A DNA stretch of 64,000 nt from Microbacterium sulfonylureivorans (GTDB lineage Bacteria > Actinomycetota > Actinomycetes > Actinomycetales > Microbacteriaceae). Shown here in pieces: positions 1-8,145 of this stretch (position 1 is the first letter of the stretch; every line of letters starts with the position of its first letter). Where the stretch lies: the NCBI RefSeq assembly GCF_003999995.1, contig NZ_RJAD01000001.1:1240001-1304000 (forward strand). Reading direction: 5' to 3'. Under the pieces are notes generated by a model. The model was not told the origin of the DNA, did not search any database, and saw only the letters and a list, made by a program, of their open reading frames with translations. A program made the translations under genes and the position numbers.

Positions 1-590
1 ATGCCGACCGCCAGCACCCCGCCGCTCAGTGCGGCGATGGTCGAAGGGCTCGAGATCCAGTCGCCGAGCTGGTGCATGCCGACGAGGATCGCGTCCTGCG
101 TGTCGGCGTCGAGCGCGCCGAACCATTCGGTCGACGGAATGCCGAGGATCGTCTCCGGGATCGCCTCGACGAACTCGCCGATCTGCGCGAGCACGGGCGG
201 CAGCACCCAGATCAGGAACGCGGCGAAGAGCAGGGCGAAGGCGCCGAACACGATGGCGATCGCAGCGCCCCGCTTCATCCGCCGGCGCTCGAGCCTGCGG
301 ACGATCGGGTCGAGACCGACTGCGAGGAACATCGCGAGGACGATGTAGACGAGGATCGTCGAGATCGAGCCCAGTGCACTGCCGAGCAGAAGCGCGCCGA
401 TCACGCCGATGGTCGTCAGGAAGCCGAGGGCGAGCGGCTTGTCGAGCACGGCCAGCACACCGGCGAAGTGGCCGGGCCGTGGGATCGGCGCAGGGATCGG
501 AAAGTCCGCGTGTCCGGGTTCGCTCGGAGTGATCGCGTCGGCAGCGGTGACGTTCGGCTCCGAGGCATCCCCGCGGTCGGCTTCATCCAT
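1..590 (-). CDS. AI-2E (PerM/YdiK) family transporter, N-terminal part, cut by window edge
   Basis: About 196 residues are visible; the C-terminus lies beyond position 1. After a polar, acidic N-terminus come two hydrophobic segments at roughly residues 52-92, the motif GLDPIVRRLERR, and a third segment near 108-132. This is the layout that opens AI-2E family permeases. The family exports small molecules or acts in Na+/H+ exchange; the substrate cannot be read here. The ATG at 590 sits 6 nt after a CATCAT -10 box (602-597), so the mRNA is probably leaderless; no Shine-Dalgarno is seen. The gene lies 34 nt downstream of the LuxR regulator gene on the same strand, but has its own operator-like repeat at 625-641. 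A second, complete AI-2E gene is at 9216-10322. Confidence 0.85.
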   Translation of the reverse strand, partial: MDEADRGDASEPNVTAADAITPSEPGHADFPIPAPIPRPGHFAGVLAVLDKPLALGFLTTIGVIGALLLGSALGSISTILVYIVLAMFLAVGLDPIVRRLERRRMKRGAAIAIVFGAFALLFAAFLIWVLPPVLAQIGEFVEAIPETILGIPSTEWFGALDADTQDAILVGMHQLGDWISSPSTIAALSGGVLAVG

Positions 591-596
591 GCGGTC

Positions 597-641
597 ATGA
601 TGGCCGCACGGATGGGCCGCGACGTCACCCCACGCGGGCGA
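597..641 (-). promoter_or_regulatory. Operator-like repeat (625-641) and -10 box (602-597) for the AI-2E gene
   Basis: Read on the minus strand, TCGCCC-N5-GGGTGA is followed after 22 nt by CATCAT, then 6 nt, then the ATG at 590. The repeat overlaps the stop codon of the LuxR gene. It has one mismatch to the repeat upstream of the genes at 3357, 3677, 7282 and 59007, with the same spacing to the -10 box. Confidence 0.55.
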
Positions 642-3210
642 TCTCCCGGGCGTCGATCAGCCCGAGCTCCACCGCGCGCTCGATCGCCGCATCCCGACCC
701 GAGACGCCGAGCTTGCGGTAGATGTGCCCGAGGTGGGTCTTGATCGTGTTGGTGGAGACGAAGCAGCGCACCGCGATATCGGCGATCGTGAGCCGGCTCG
801 GGAGGAACGCGAGCAGTTCGAGCTCGCGCGGAGTGAGCTCGTCGATCAGCTTCCCGTCGTTCGGGGCGACCGCCGCGCGGACACGGCCGACGATGTAGCG
901 CACGAACTCGGTGCGCGTCCCGAGAAGGTCTTCGAGCAGGTCGGCCGCCGGCGGTCCGAGCCTCACGAACGGGTCGACGACACCCTCCGGCGCGGCGATC
1001 GCCAACGCCGACTCGAGGTGCTCGCGGGCCTGCGACCGGCGGCCCTCGACGGCGCCGGTCCACGAAAGCAGCAGCTCGCGCTCGACCGCGGGCACCACCT
1101 CGCGGGGATCGCCGTCGGCTCGCACCTGCGCCAAGCGGAGTCTCGCGGCCCCCGTGCGGCCCTCGACCAGAAGGCCGGCGATCTCCTCGAACGCGACAGG
1201 AGACCACGACGACGCGATCGACGGGGCCGGGGCCGGCGCGCCGCGCAGGCGCGACCGGCGCATTCCGAGCGCGACGAGCGCCTGCCGCACCAGCGGCGGC
1301 GGCGGACCGGGCGGCTCTTCCGCCTTGACGTGCTCGTCGTCGGGATCGATGAGCACGCTCGCGAGATGGGCGACCCACATCAGCTGCGTCCGCTGGTTGG
1401 AGGAGGCGCGCACGAGGCCTTCCGCGAGCGCGAGCGCTCCGGCGTCGGGCTCGCCGCGCTGGATCGCGAGGATCGCGCGGGCGACGTACGCGTCGCCGGG
1501 GGCGGGATGTGCGAGGAGCCCGGCCTCGCGCGCCGTCTCGAGCGCTTCGTCCGCCCGTTCGCTCGCGGCGACGAGGCGGCCGGAGAGTGCGTCGACGAGC
1601 GCGAGGCTGCCGAGCAGGTGCACCCGGAACGGCGTGTAGGCGAAGCCCTGACCGTCGACCGCCGCGTTGAGCGCCGCCCGTGCCCCCACGAGGTCGCCGA
1701 GGAAGAGGTGGGCCCGACCGAGCGACCCCTGCGCCATGTAGCGCAGCAGCGGGCGCGTCGTGAGCCCGAGCAGATCCGGGAGCGCCGCATCGGGCTCCTC
1801 CTCGAGCAGGGCGAGCGCGTCGCGCGCCGCGCCCTGGAACGCCTCGGCGTGCGGGTGGAACTGCACGCAGGCCGCCAGGTAGCTCAGCGCGACCTGCCGC
1901 TGCCCGATCGACAGCGACCCGCCCGAGAGCAGGGCCTGCATCGCGTCCACGGCGATCATGCCGTGACCGCTCATCCCCTCGGCGATCCCGAGGAGCAGCT
2001 CGGCGTCGACGCTGCCGGCACGCACGTCGGGCGGCACCTGGCGCAGCCACCTCACGATCGTCGCCGTTCGGACTTCCTCGAACACGTCGCGGCCGCTGGC
2101 GAGCACGCGCGCCAGCACGCGCTCCCAGCAGCGGGCACGGATGAGGTACTCGACGCACGCGCCGGTGTCGCCGTCGGCGAGGTACCAGTCGGCCGCCGAC
2201 TCGAGCAGGCGCGATTCGGCCTTCGGGTCGGTCGCGCGCAGGCGGTACAGGAGCAGATCGCGGAAGAGCCGGTGGAAGCGATACCAGCCCGGTCGGCCCG
2301 GGACGGCCACGATGAACATCGAGTCGCGCTCGAGTCCCGACAGGAACGCCGCACCGTCGACGTGGGCCACTGCCTCCACGAGCCCCGCACACACCTCGTC
2401 GAGCACGGCGAGCCGGACGATGGCGTCGCGGCGAGCGGGCTCGAGCGCATCGAGCACCTCCTCGCTCAGGTAGTCGACGACGAGCCGATCGGTATCGGCG
2501 AGGGTGTCGATCGTGCGTTCGGGATCGTCGGAGAAGCGCAGCGTCAGCGCCGTCAGCTGCACGCCGACGGCCCATCCCTCGGTCCGCGCCGTGACGGCGG
2601 CGACCGCCTTCTCGGTGATCGGCTTGCCCGCGATCCGCTCGATCACGCGCGCGGTCGTCGCATCGTCGAAGGCGAGCTCGCGCTGGCGGATCTCGACCAG
2701 CCCGTGCTCGAGCCGGTGGCGGCTCCAGCCCAGCTGAAGGTCGACCCGCGACGAGAACACGGCGTGCGCGTTGGTGGGCAGCAGATCGACCAGCCGCCAG
2801 AGGTCGGGAAGGACGGACGTGCCCGAGATGCGATCGAGATCGTCGAACACGAGCACGAGCGGGCCGGCATCGGCGAGCGAGCTCGCGAACTCCTCGAGGA
2901 AGGCCTCGCCGAGTCGGCCCTCCGACGTGTCGATCGGCGCGGTCGGCGGGTGGAAGTCCGGGGCCACGGCGATCACACCGTCGACGAGGCGGCGTGCGAA
3001 CGGCACCGGTGCGTCGTCGGCGGCCGTGATGTCGAACCACGCCACCGCCATGTCGGCGCGCGACTGCGCCCACTGCGACAGCAGCACCGTCTTGCCCGCT
3101 CCGGCGGGCGCGACGATCAACGACAGCGGCGAACTCACGCCGGCGTCGAGCTGAAGCCGCAGCGGCGGCCTGTCGACCGCGTGCGGAGGGATCCGACGAT
3201 GCTCTGTCAC
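625..3210 (-). CDS. MalT-like LuxR family transcriptional regulator (STAND ATPase plus HTH)
   Basis: 861 residues. An N-terminal P-loop, APAGAGKT (34-41), begins an NTPase module; the middle is helical and repeat-like; the last ~70 residues are a LuxR helix-turn-helix starting LTPRELELLAFL with VSTNTIKTHLGHIYRKLGV as recognition region. This is the architecture of MalT/STAND regulators, which bind an inducer and ATP, oligomerise and activate transcription. The GTG start at 3210 follows GGGAGG at good spacing. The gene is flanked by genes carrying the repeat TCACCC-N5-GGGTGA (625, 3253, 3582, 7341), which makes it the best candidate to bind that repeat; this link is inference. The inducer is unknown. 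Confidence 0.92.
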   Translation of the reverse strand: MTEHRRIPPHAVDRPPLRLQLDAGVSSPLSLIVAPAGAGKTVLLSQWAQSRADMAVAWFDITAADDAPVPFARRLVDGVIAVAPDFHPPTAPIDTSEGRLGEAFLEEFASSLADAGPLVLVFDDLDRISGTSVLPDLWRLVDLLPTNAHAVFSSRVDLQLGWSRHRLEHGLVEIRQRELAFDDATTARVIERIAGKPITEKAVAAVTARTEGWAVGVQLTALTLRFSDDPERTIDTLADTDRLVVDYLSEEVLDALEPARRDAIVRLAVLDEVCAGLVEAVAHVDGAAFLSGLERDSMFIVAVPGRPGWYRFHRLFRDLLLYRLRATDPKAESRLLESAADWYLADGDTGACVEYLIRARCWERVLARVLASGRDVFEEVRTATIVRWLRQVPPDVRAGSVDAELLLGIAEGMSGHGMIAVDAMQALLSGGSLSIGQRQVALSYLAACVQFHPHAEAFQGAARDALALLEEEPDAALPDLLGLTTRPLLRYMAQGSLGRAHLFLGDLVGARAALNAAVDGQGFAYTPFRVHLLGSLALVDALSGRLVAASERADEALETAREAGLLAHPAPGDAYVARAILAIQRGEPDAGALALAEGLVRASSNQRTQLMWVAHLASVLIDPDDEHVKAEEPPGPPPPLVRQALVALGMRRSRLRGAPAPAPSIASSWSPVAFEEIAGLLVEGRTGAARLRLAQVRADGDPREVVPAVERELLLSWTGAVEGRRSQAREHLESALAIAAPEGVVDPFVRLGPPAADLLEDLLGTRTEFVRYIVGRVRAAVAPNDGKLIDELTPRELELLAFLPSRLTIADIAVRCFVSTNTIKTHLGHIYRKLGVSGRDAAIERAVELGLIDAREIARVG

Positions 3211-3252
3211 GTGCCGAGCCTCCCTGGCGAGGTGGGTCCGAGCTCGGGGGAA

Positions 3253-3298
3253 TCATCCCACAGGGGTGACGTCCGTGCGAGCAGGCGCCGGACACAAT
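3253..3298 (+). promoter_or_regulatory. Operator-like repeat (3253-3269) and -10 box (3293-3298)
   Basis: TCATCC-N5-GGGTGA is followed by 23 nt and the -10-like hexamer CACAAT, directed at the small gene at 3357. It differs at one position from the perfect repeats at 3582 and 7341. No matching -10 lies at the equivalent distance toward the LuxR gene, so autoregulation of LuxR is not evident. Confidence 0.55.
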
Positions 3299-3356
3299 GT
3301 CACGCGACACCGCCGGGCTCCGCGCCCCGGTCGCGACCACGCCGGGAGGATCCGCC

Positions 3357-3578
3357 ATGATGGGCTCTCAGATCGTGCGGATCGTGGTCCGGGGAAAGCT
3401 CGGTCCGGACCTCGTCGCGGCGCTCGACGGGTTCGAGGTGGAACCGGCCCCCGACCGCTGCACGAGCATCCGAGGACCGGTTCCCGACCAGGCTCGGCTC
3501 ATCGGCCTGCTCGAGATGTTCGACGAGCTCCACATCGAAGTCGTCTCGGTCAATCCGGTCGTCGGGCCGATCGCCTGA
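3357..3578 (+). CDS. Small conserved hypothetical protein, 73 aa
   Basis: The ATG at 3357 has GGGAGG at ideal spacing; an in-frame ATG at 3297 would add 20 residues but lacks a ribosome site. The product reads IVRIVVRGKLGPDLVAALDG, then a charged centre and LLEMFDELHIEVVSVNPV. The pattern is alternating strands and helices typical of small ferredoxin-like folds, with no membrane segment or catalytic motif. Short proteins of this kind are, from memory, often found beside LuxR/DUF6325 clusters in Actinobacteria. Function unknown. It lies between two copies of the shared repeat and is transcribed away from the LuxR gene. Confidence 0.75.
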   Translation: MMGSQIVRIVVRGKLGPDLVAALDGFEVEPAPDRCTSIRGPVPDQARLIGLLEMFDELHIEVVSVNPVVGPIA

Positions 3579-3581
3579 TTC

Positions 3582-3626
3582 TCACCCACTGCGGGTGACG
3601 TCGCACCCCTTCCGCACTCGTAGCTT
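3582..3626 (+). promoter_or_regulatory. Perfect operator-like repeat (3582-3598) and -10 box (3621-3626)
   Basis: TCACCC-ACTGC-GGGTGA, a perfect 6-5-6 inverted repeat, is followed after 22 nt by TAGCTT. An in-frame GTG at 3632 begins 5 nt after the -10, the geometry of a leaderless start. Confidence 0.65.
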
Positions 3627-3676
3627 TCGAGGTGCGACGGGCGTTCGGTCCGTCCACTGAAGATTGGCAACGACAA

Positions 3677-4048
3677 ATGGACCTGCTCTGGTGGTTCTTC
3701 TGGGTCTTCGTGTTCACCGCGTACCTGATGGTGCTGTTCTCGATCCTGGGCGACCTGTTCCGCGACCACAGCCTGAGCGGCTGGTGGAAGGCCGTCTGGA
3801 TCATCTTCCTGATCTTCGTGCCCTTCCTCACCGCGCTGATCTACCTCATCGCTCGCGGCGGCAGCATGCAGAAGCGCGCGATCGAGCAGGCACAGGAGAT
3901 GCGTTCGCAGCAGGATGCCTACATCCGGGCCACGGCCGGATCGGCGAGCGCCACGGACGACATCGCCAAGGCGAAGTCGCTCCTCGACTCGGGCGCCATC
4001 ACCCAGGCAGAATTCGACGCTCTCAAGACGAAGGCCCTCGCGGGCTGA
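3677..4048 (+). CDS. PLD-nuclease-N/SHOCT domain membrane protein, 123 aa
   Basis: Two hydrophobic helices (about residues 3-25 and 34-58), rich in Trp and Phe and ending in YLIARGGSM, are followed by a basic/coiled linker and a C-terminal SHOCT motif, AKSLLDSGAITQAEFDALKTKAL. SHOCT (short C-terminal domain) is a small oligomerisation module. The ATG at 3677 fits the family length; the alternative GTG at 3632 adds 15 residues and would be leaderless behind the -10 at 3621. It heads a three-gene unit with the DUF6325 protein and a second SHOCT protein. A role in envelope stress or membrane remodelling is plausible but not shown. Confidence 0.82.
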   Translation: MDLLWWFFWVFVFTAYLMVLFSILGDLFRDHSLSGWWKAVWIIFLIFVPFLTALIYLIARGGSMQKRAIEQAQEMRSQQDAYIRATAGSASATDDIAKAKSLLDSGAITQAEFDALKTKALAG

Positions 4049-4072
4049 CCCGTCGCGCGACAGGATAGGGAC

Positions 4073-4492
4073 ATGACGACTTTCGACTACGGGCCCATCG
4101 AGTTCTACGCGATCGGCTTCGACGGGGACCGGCCAGGTCCGGGTGTGCTGCAGGCGATCGACGACCTGGTCGCAGCGGGCACCGTGAACGTGCTCGACCT
4201 GGTCTACGCCACGCGTTCGCCGGAGGGAGAGCTCACCATCGTCGAGCTCTCCGACACGACCGACGACGCCGGTGTGCCCGCACTCGACCTCGAGGGCCTG
4301 GCAGGGCTCGAAGACATCGAGGCGCTCGCCGAGCAGGTGCCCCCGGGAGCATCCGCGGCCATCCTGGTCGTCGAGCTCCTCTGGGCGAAGGCGTTCGCGG
4401 CGGCCCTGTACGACGCCGGTGGCGCGGTGATCGCTCGCGAGGGCATCCCGGCACCGATCGTCAACGCGTTCCTCGCCGAGAACGTCGACTGA
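4073..4492 (+). CDS. DUF6325 family protein, 139 aa
   Basis: The product begins MTTFDYGPIEFYAIGFDGDRP and carries the family pattern of an alternating alpha/beta protein with a conserved end (VELLWAKAFAAALYDAGG, then IPAPIVNAFL). Such proteins are habitually encoded beside SHOCT proteins in Actinobacteria, as here, 24 nt after one and 11 nt before another. No signal peptide, membrane segment or catalytic motif is visible. The fold resembles small dimeric ferredoxin-like proteins, but the function is unknown. Confidence 0.82.
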   Translation: MTTFDYGPIEFYAIGFDGDRPGPGVLQAIDDLVAAGTVNVLDLVYATRSPEGELTIVELSDTTDDAGVPALDLEGLAGLEDIEALAEQVPPGASAAILVVELLWAKAFAAALYDAGGAVIAREGIPAPIVNAFLAENVD

Positions 4493-4503
4493 AGGAGACT
4501 GAC

Positions 4504-4854
4504 ATGATGCGAAGAATGGGCCGTCCCGGCCTCGTCGGAATGGCGGCACGCACCGCCGTCGTCGCCGGCACGGCGACCGCGGTCTCGGGGAGCGTCGCCC
4601 GGCACCAGCAGGGCAAGGCCAACGAGCAGTACGAGCAGCAGCAGTACGAGGCGCAGCAGAACCAGGCTGCGATGGATGCCGCGGCCGCCCAGGCCGTCGC
4701 GAACGCCCAGGCCGCACAGGCGCCGGCACCGGCTGCAGCGGCGCCGCCCGCGAACGACATGATGGCGCAGCTCACGCAGCTCGCGACCCTCCACTCGCAG
4801 GGCATCCTGTCGGACGAGGAGTTCGCTGCGGCGAAGGCCAAGCTGCTGTCCTGA
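4504..4854 (+). CDS. SHOCT domain-containing protein, 116 aa
   Basis: A short N-terminal apolar stretch (about 8-27) is followed by a Gln/Glu-rich coiled region (QYEQQQYEAQQNQ), an Ala/Pro linker, and a C-terminal SHOCT motif, LATLHSQGILSDEEFAAAKAKLL. The ATG at 4504 follows GAAGGAG. It is the second SHOCT protein in this unit, so the two may hetero-oligomerise (inference). The unit ends in a strong hairpin at 4872-4899. Confidence 0.82.
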   Translation: MMRRMGRPGLVGMAARTAVVAGTATAVSGSVARHQQGKANEQYEQQQYEAQQNQAAMDAAAAQAVANAQAAQAPAPAAAAPPANDMMAQLTQLATLHSQGILSDEEFAAAKAKLLS

Positions 4855-4871
4855 CCGAACCGTCACGCGAG

Positions 4872-4899
4872 AAGGCCGCACCCGATCGGGTGCGGCCTT
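4872..4899. terminator. Bidirectional intrinsic terminator
   Basis: A perfect 12-bp stem (AAGGCCGCACCC / GGGTGCGGCCTT) with a GATC loop lies between the convergent SHOCT gene and arylsulfatase gene. Confidence 0.85.
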
Positions 4900-4912
4900 C
4901 CTGCGTCCGGCC

Positions 4913-7282
4913 CTACTGCCGCGCCATGGCGATCCGGAACCGCTCGTCGGGATCGATGAAGTGGTCGTGGTCGTCGACGCCGAGGTCGATCTGGACCCAC
5001 GAGATCTTCCCCGTGAACCGGCTCGTCTGCGGCGTGTAGTCGTCGGTCACCGGCGTCCCCGACTCGTACCCGATGTCGGTCGTCTCATCGGCCGAGAAGA
5101 CCATGGCCTGCGTCGCCTCGACCCGGCCGGTGCCGACCGGCTCGCCGTCGGAGAAGAGGGTGACCCCGCCCCCCTTCGCGAGCCCCCCGCCGTCGTAGGC
5201 GAACTCCATGCGGAGCTGGTGGGTGCCCTCGGCCAACGGCGCCTCCGACACGGTGGCGAACTCATGGATGCCGAGGACGTTGTAGACGAACTTCGCGCGC
5301 CCCTCATGCAGGAACAGGCTCCACCCGCCGAATCGGCCGCCCTGGGCGATGACGACGCCGTTCGCGCCGCCGACGGGGACGACGATCTCCGCCGTCACCG
5401 AGAACGACTTGTTCTTGATGCTGACCACGCTGTTCTCCGACAGCCGGCCCATGCCGGGGAAGAACAGCTGGGTGGAGCCGTGGATGAGCGTCGGCCTGCC
5501 CGCGATGTCGGGATTCACGCGATCCGCGGTGCGGTCGTCGAGCGGCAGCACGTTGTACTTGACCGCCTCGATGAGCCACAGCCGCTGCAGTTCGTGGAGG
5601 CGCTCCGGCTGCTCGGCGGCGAGGTTCCTGGCCTGGCTGTAGTCACCGCCGGCACCGTCGTACAGCTCCCACACGTCGTCGTCGAAGGCGATCTTGCCTC
5701 CTCCCACCATGTCCCAGGGCGTCCGGTGCTTGGTGACCGCGCTCCAGCCCTTGTGGTAGATCCCGCGATTGCCGAACATCTCGAAGTACTGCAGATCGTG
5801 GCGTTCCGGAGCATCCGCCCGTCCGAACGCGTAGAGCATGCTGACGCCTTCCATCGGCGACTGCTGCACGCCGTTGACCGTCGTCGGCTCGGGGAGCCCG
5901 GCCGCCTCGAGGATCGTCGGGGCGATGTCGATGACGTGCGTGAACTGCGAGCGCAGCCCGCCCTTCTCCTCGATGCCGTTCGGCCAGTGCACGACGGTGC
6001 CGTTGCGCGTCCCACCCCAGTGGGACGCCACCTGCTTGGTCCACTGGAACGGGGTGTCCATCGCCCATGCCCAGCCGACGGCGTAGTGGTTGTACGAGGT
6101 CGGCGTGCCGAACTCCGCCATCTTGGAGCGCATGAACTCCGGCGTCTCGAGCGCCGCCATGCCGTTGAAGTTCGCCATCTCGTTGAACGCGCCGTTGACG
6201 GTGCCCTCGGCCGAGGCGCCGTTGTCGCCGATGATGTAGTAGACCAGCGTGTCGTCGAGGACGCCGAGGTCTTCGACGGCGTCGAGCACCCTGCCGACGT
6301 GGTGGTCGGTGTGCTCGAGGAAGCCGGCGTAGACCTCCATCTCGCGCTCGAGCACCGGCTTGAGCTCATCCGGCATGTCGTCCCACGCGGGGATCTCGTC
6401 GTGGCGAGGAGTCAGCTCGGCGTCGGCGGGGATGACCCCCAGCTCCTTCTGCCGGGCGAAGGTCTTCTCGCGCTGAGCATCCCAGCCGTCGGCGAACTCC
6501 CCGGCATACCTGTCGGCCCACTCGACGGGCACGTGATGCGGCGCGTGGGTCGCCCCGGGCGCGAAGTAGACGAAGAAGGGGCGATCCGGCGCGAGCGCCT
6601 TCTGCGTGCGGATCCATCCGATCGCCCGATCCGCGAGGTCCTCGGTGAGGTGGTAGCCCTCCTCGGGCGTCGCCGGCGGCTCCACCGCTGTGGTGCCGTC
6701 GTAGAGCGCGGGCTCCCACTGGTTGTTCTCGCCGCCGATGAATCCGTAGAACGTCTCGAAGCCCCCTCCGCCCGATGGCCACGCGTCGAACGGCCCGATC
6801 GGCGAGGACTGCCACACCGGCACCTCGTGGCACTTGCCGAACTGCGCGGTCGAGTAGCCGTTGAGCTTCAAGGTCATCGCGAGCGGAGCCTTGGTGTTGG
6901 GCCGTAGGGAGCTGTTGCCGGGCGCCGACGTGGCCGTCTCGGTGATGCTGCCCATTCCCACGGAGTGGTGGTTGCGACCGGTCAGCAGAGCCTGCCGGGT
7001 CGGTGCGCACAGCGCGGTCGTGTGGAACCGGTTGTACCGGAGTCCGCCCGCGGCGAGCTTCTCGGCCGCGGGGGTTCGGCACGGGCCGCCGAACACGCTC
7101 GACGCACCGAACCCGACGTCGTCGAGCAGGATCACGAGCACGTTCGGCGCGCCCTTCGGCGGCAGCAGCGGCGTGATCGGCGGGTACGAGGTGTCGGGGT
7201 CCTTCGCGTCGTACGTCGTCAGGGACGGCGTCGGGCGATCCGGGATGGGGAGCATCGTGCGGGCGTGGCGGTCGGCGGTCAT
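4913..7282 (-). CDS. Type I arylsulfatase, 789 aa
   Basis: This hydrolyses sulfate esters using a formylglycine made from Cys92 in LCAPTRQALLTGRN, the canonical CxPxR motif. Metal-binding aspartates appear in LLDDVGFG (Asp54, Asp55), and further sulfatase motifs follow (FGKCHEVP, FVYFAPGATHAPHH, IIGDNGASAEGT). A C-terminal extension of about 200 residues after the catalytic core is typical of the long AslA-like class. There is no obvious signal peptide. The ATG at 7282 has AGGAGG in front; a start further upstream (7339) would run into the operator. The formylglycine-generating enzyme is not in this window. Expression is probably driven from the repeat and -10 at 7313-7357. Confidence 0.95.
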   Translation of the reverse strand: MTADRHARTMLPIPDRPTPSLTTYDAKDPDTSYPPITPLLPPKGAPNVLVILLDDVGFGASSVFGGPCRTPAAEKLAAGGLRYNRFHTTALCAPTRQALLTGRNHHSVGMGSITETATSAPGNSSLRPNTKAPLAMTLKLNGYSTAQFGKCHEVPVWQSSPIGPFDAWPSGGGGFETFYGFIGGENNQWEPALYDGTTAVEPPATPEEGYHLTEDLADRAIGWIRTQKALAPDRPFFVYFAPGATHAPHHVPVEWADRYAGEFADGWDAQREKTFARQKELGVIPADAELTPRHDEIPAWDDMPDELKPVLEREMEVYAGFLEHTDHHVGRVLDAVEDLGVLDDTLVYYIIGDNGASAEGTVNGAFNEMANFNGMAALETPEFMRSKMAEFGTPTSYNHYAVGWAWAMDTPFQWTKQVASHWGGTRNGTVVHWPNGIEEKGGLRSQFTHVIDIAPTILEAAGLPEPTTVNGVQQSPMEGVSMLYAFGRADAPERHDLQYFEMFGNRGIYHKGWSAVTKHRTPWDMVGGGKIAFDDDVWELYDGAGGDYSQARNLAAEQPERLHELQRLWLIEAVKYNVLPLDDRTADRVNPDIAGRPTLIHGSTQLFFPGMGRLSENSVVSIKNKSFSVTAEIVVPVGGANGVVIAQGGRFGGWSLFLHEGRAKFVYNVLGIHEFATVSEAPLAEGTHQLRMEFAYDGGGLAKGGGVTLFSDGEPVGTGRVEATQAMVFSADETTDIGYESGTPVTDDYTPQTSRFTGKISWVQIDLGVDDHDHFIDPDERFRIAMARQ

Positions 7283-7312
7283 GAGACGTCCTCCTCTTGC
7301 TCTGGCCCCCGC

Positions 7313-7357
7313 AACGTACGACCGCCGGGCGGAGCGCACGTCACCCCCGCAGGGTGA
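7313..7357 (-). promoter_or_regulatory. Perfect operator-like repeat (7341-7357) and -10 box (7318-7313)
   Basis: On the minus strand TCACCC-TGCGG-GGGTGA precedes, by exactly 22 nt, the hexamer TACGTT. The transcript would carry a leader of about 25 nt with the AGGAGG ribosome site of the arylsulfatase. Confidence 0.65.
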
Positions 7358-7372
7358 GGAGGAGCGGATGCC

Positions 7373-8095
7373 TCACTCCCGGCGTTCGTCTCCTTCGCCG
7401 GAATCCGGCGCGGCGAGCGCCTCGACCTTCGCCATCAGCTGACGCATCTGTCCGCGGGTCGCCGGCTCGGCATCGTCGTGGTTGCGCGCCACGCGCTCCA
7501 ACACCCACGACGCCAGGGTCGCCGTGATGATGCCCGACAGGGCGATCCCGCCGAACATCAGGCCGACGCTGACGAGGCGCCCCTCGGCGGTCACCGGGTA
7601 GTAGTCGCCGTAGCCCGTCGTGGTGATCGTGACGCACGACCACCACACGGCTTCGAAGAAGGTGTGGATGTTCGAGTCGGGCGAGCGGCGCTCCGCCTCG
7701 AGCACGGCCAAGGAGGCGATGTAGATGAAGAGGATGCCGGCCCCGGCGCCGTAGACCATGATCTGGGTGCGAAGCCGGGTGCCCGCCGAGGGGCGCAAGC
7801 CCGGCACGCGGGTCAGAGCCTGCAGCAGCAGCACCAGCCGGAAGACGGGGATGAGCGCGATCGCGAGGGTGCCGAGGTGGGTGCGGAACCATTTCGACCG
7901 GTTCTTCGCGAGCGAGAGCCGCACCAGGTAGTCGACGATGAACAGCGCCCAGGTCGCCAGGATGATGATCGTCATCACGAGGTGGGCAGGCCCTGTGAGG
8001 TCGCCGATCACGCGCCACGAGTAGGCGACCAGGTACAGCAGCGACGCCAGCATGAGCGGCACCTGCGTGCGGCGATGCCAGGTCTTCTCGTCCAC
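7373..8095 (-). CDS. Potassium channel family protein (6TM-like, one pore), 240 aa
   Basis: Several hydrophobic helices lie between residues 12 and 140, followed by a pore loop with the K+ selectivity filter TITTTGYGDYYPVT and a final helix (VGLMFGGIALSGIITATLAS). The C-terminus is charged and carries no RCK domain. It probably conducts K+ across the plasma membrane. The start is chosen at GTG 8095 (VDEKTWHRR) because the reading frame upstream is not protein-like; no clear ribosome site is present. It is followed at 7341-7357 by the operator of the divergently placed next unit. Confidence 0.85.
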   Translation of the reverse strand: MDEKTWHRRTQVPLMLASLLYLVAYSWRVIGDLTGPAHLVMTIIILATWALFIVDYLVRLSLAKNRSKWFRTHLGTLAIALIPVFRLVLLLQALTRVPGLRPSAGTRLRTQIMVYGAGAGILFIYIASLAVLEAERRSPDSNIHTFFEAVWWSCVTITTTGYGDYYPVTAEGRLVSVGLMFGGIALSGIITATLASWVLERVARNHDDAEPATRGQMRQLMAKVEALAAPDSGEGDERRE

Positions 8096-8145
8096 AGGCG
8101 AATCATGCCCCACGCCGGCGGCGCAGCCGCGAGGGCGCGCGGATC

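Noticed and set aside
724..3360. Long open frame on the plus strand opposite the LuxR regulator
   Set aside because: It is antisense to a recognisable MalT-like gene; its translation is Arg/Asp/Glu-rich with no domain, which is usual for high-GC shadow frames.
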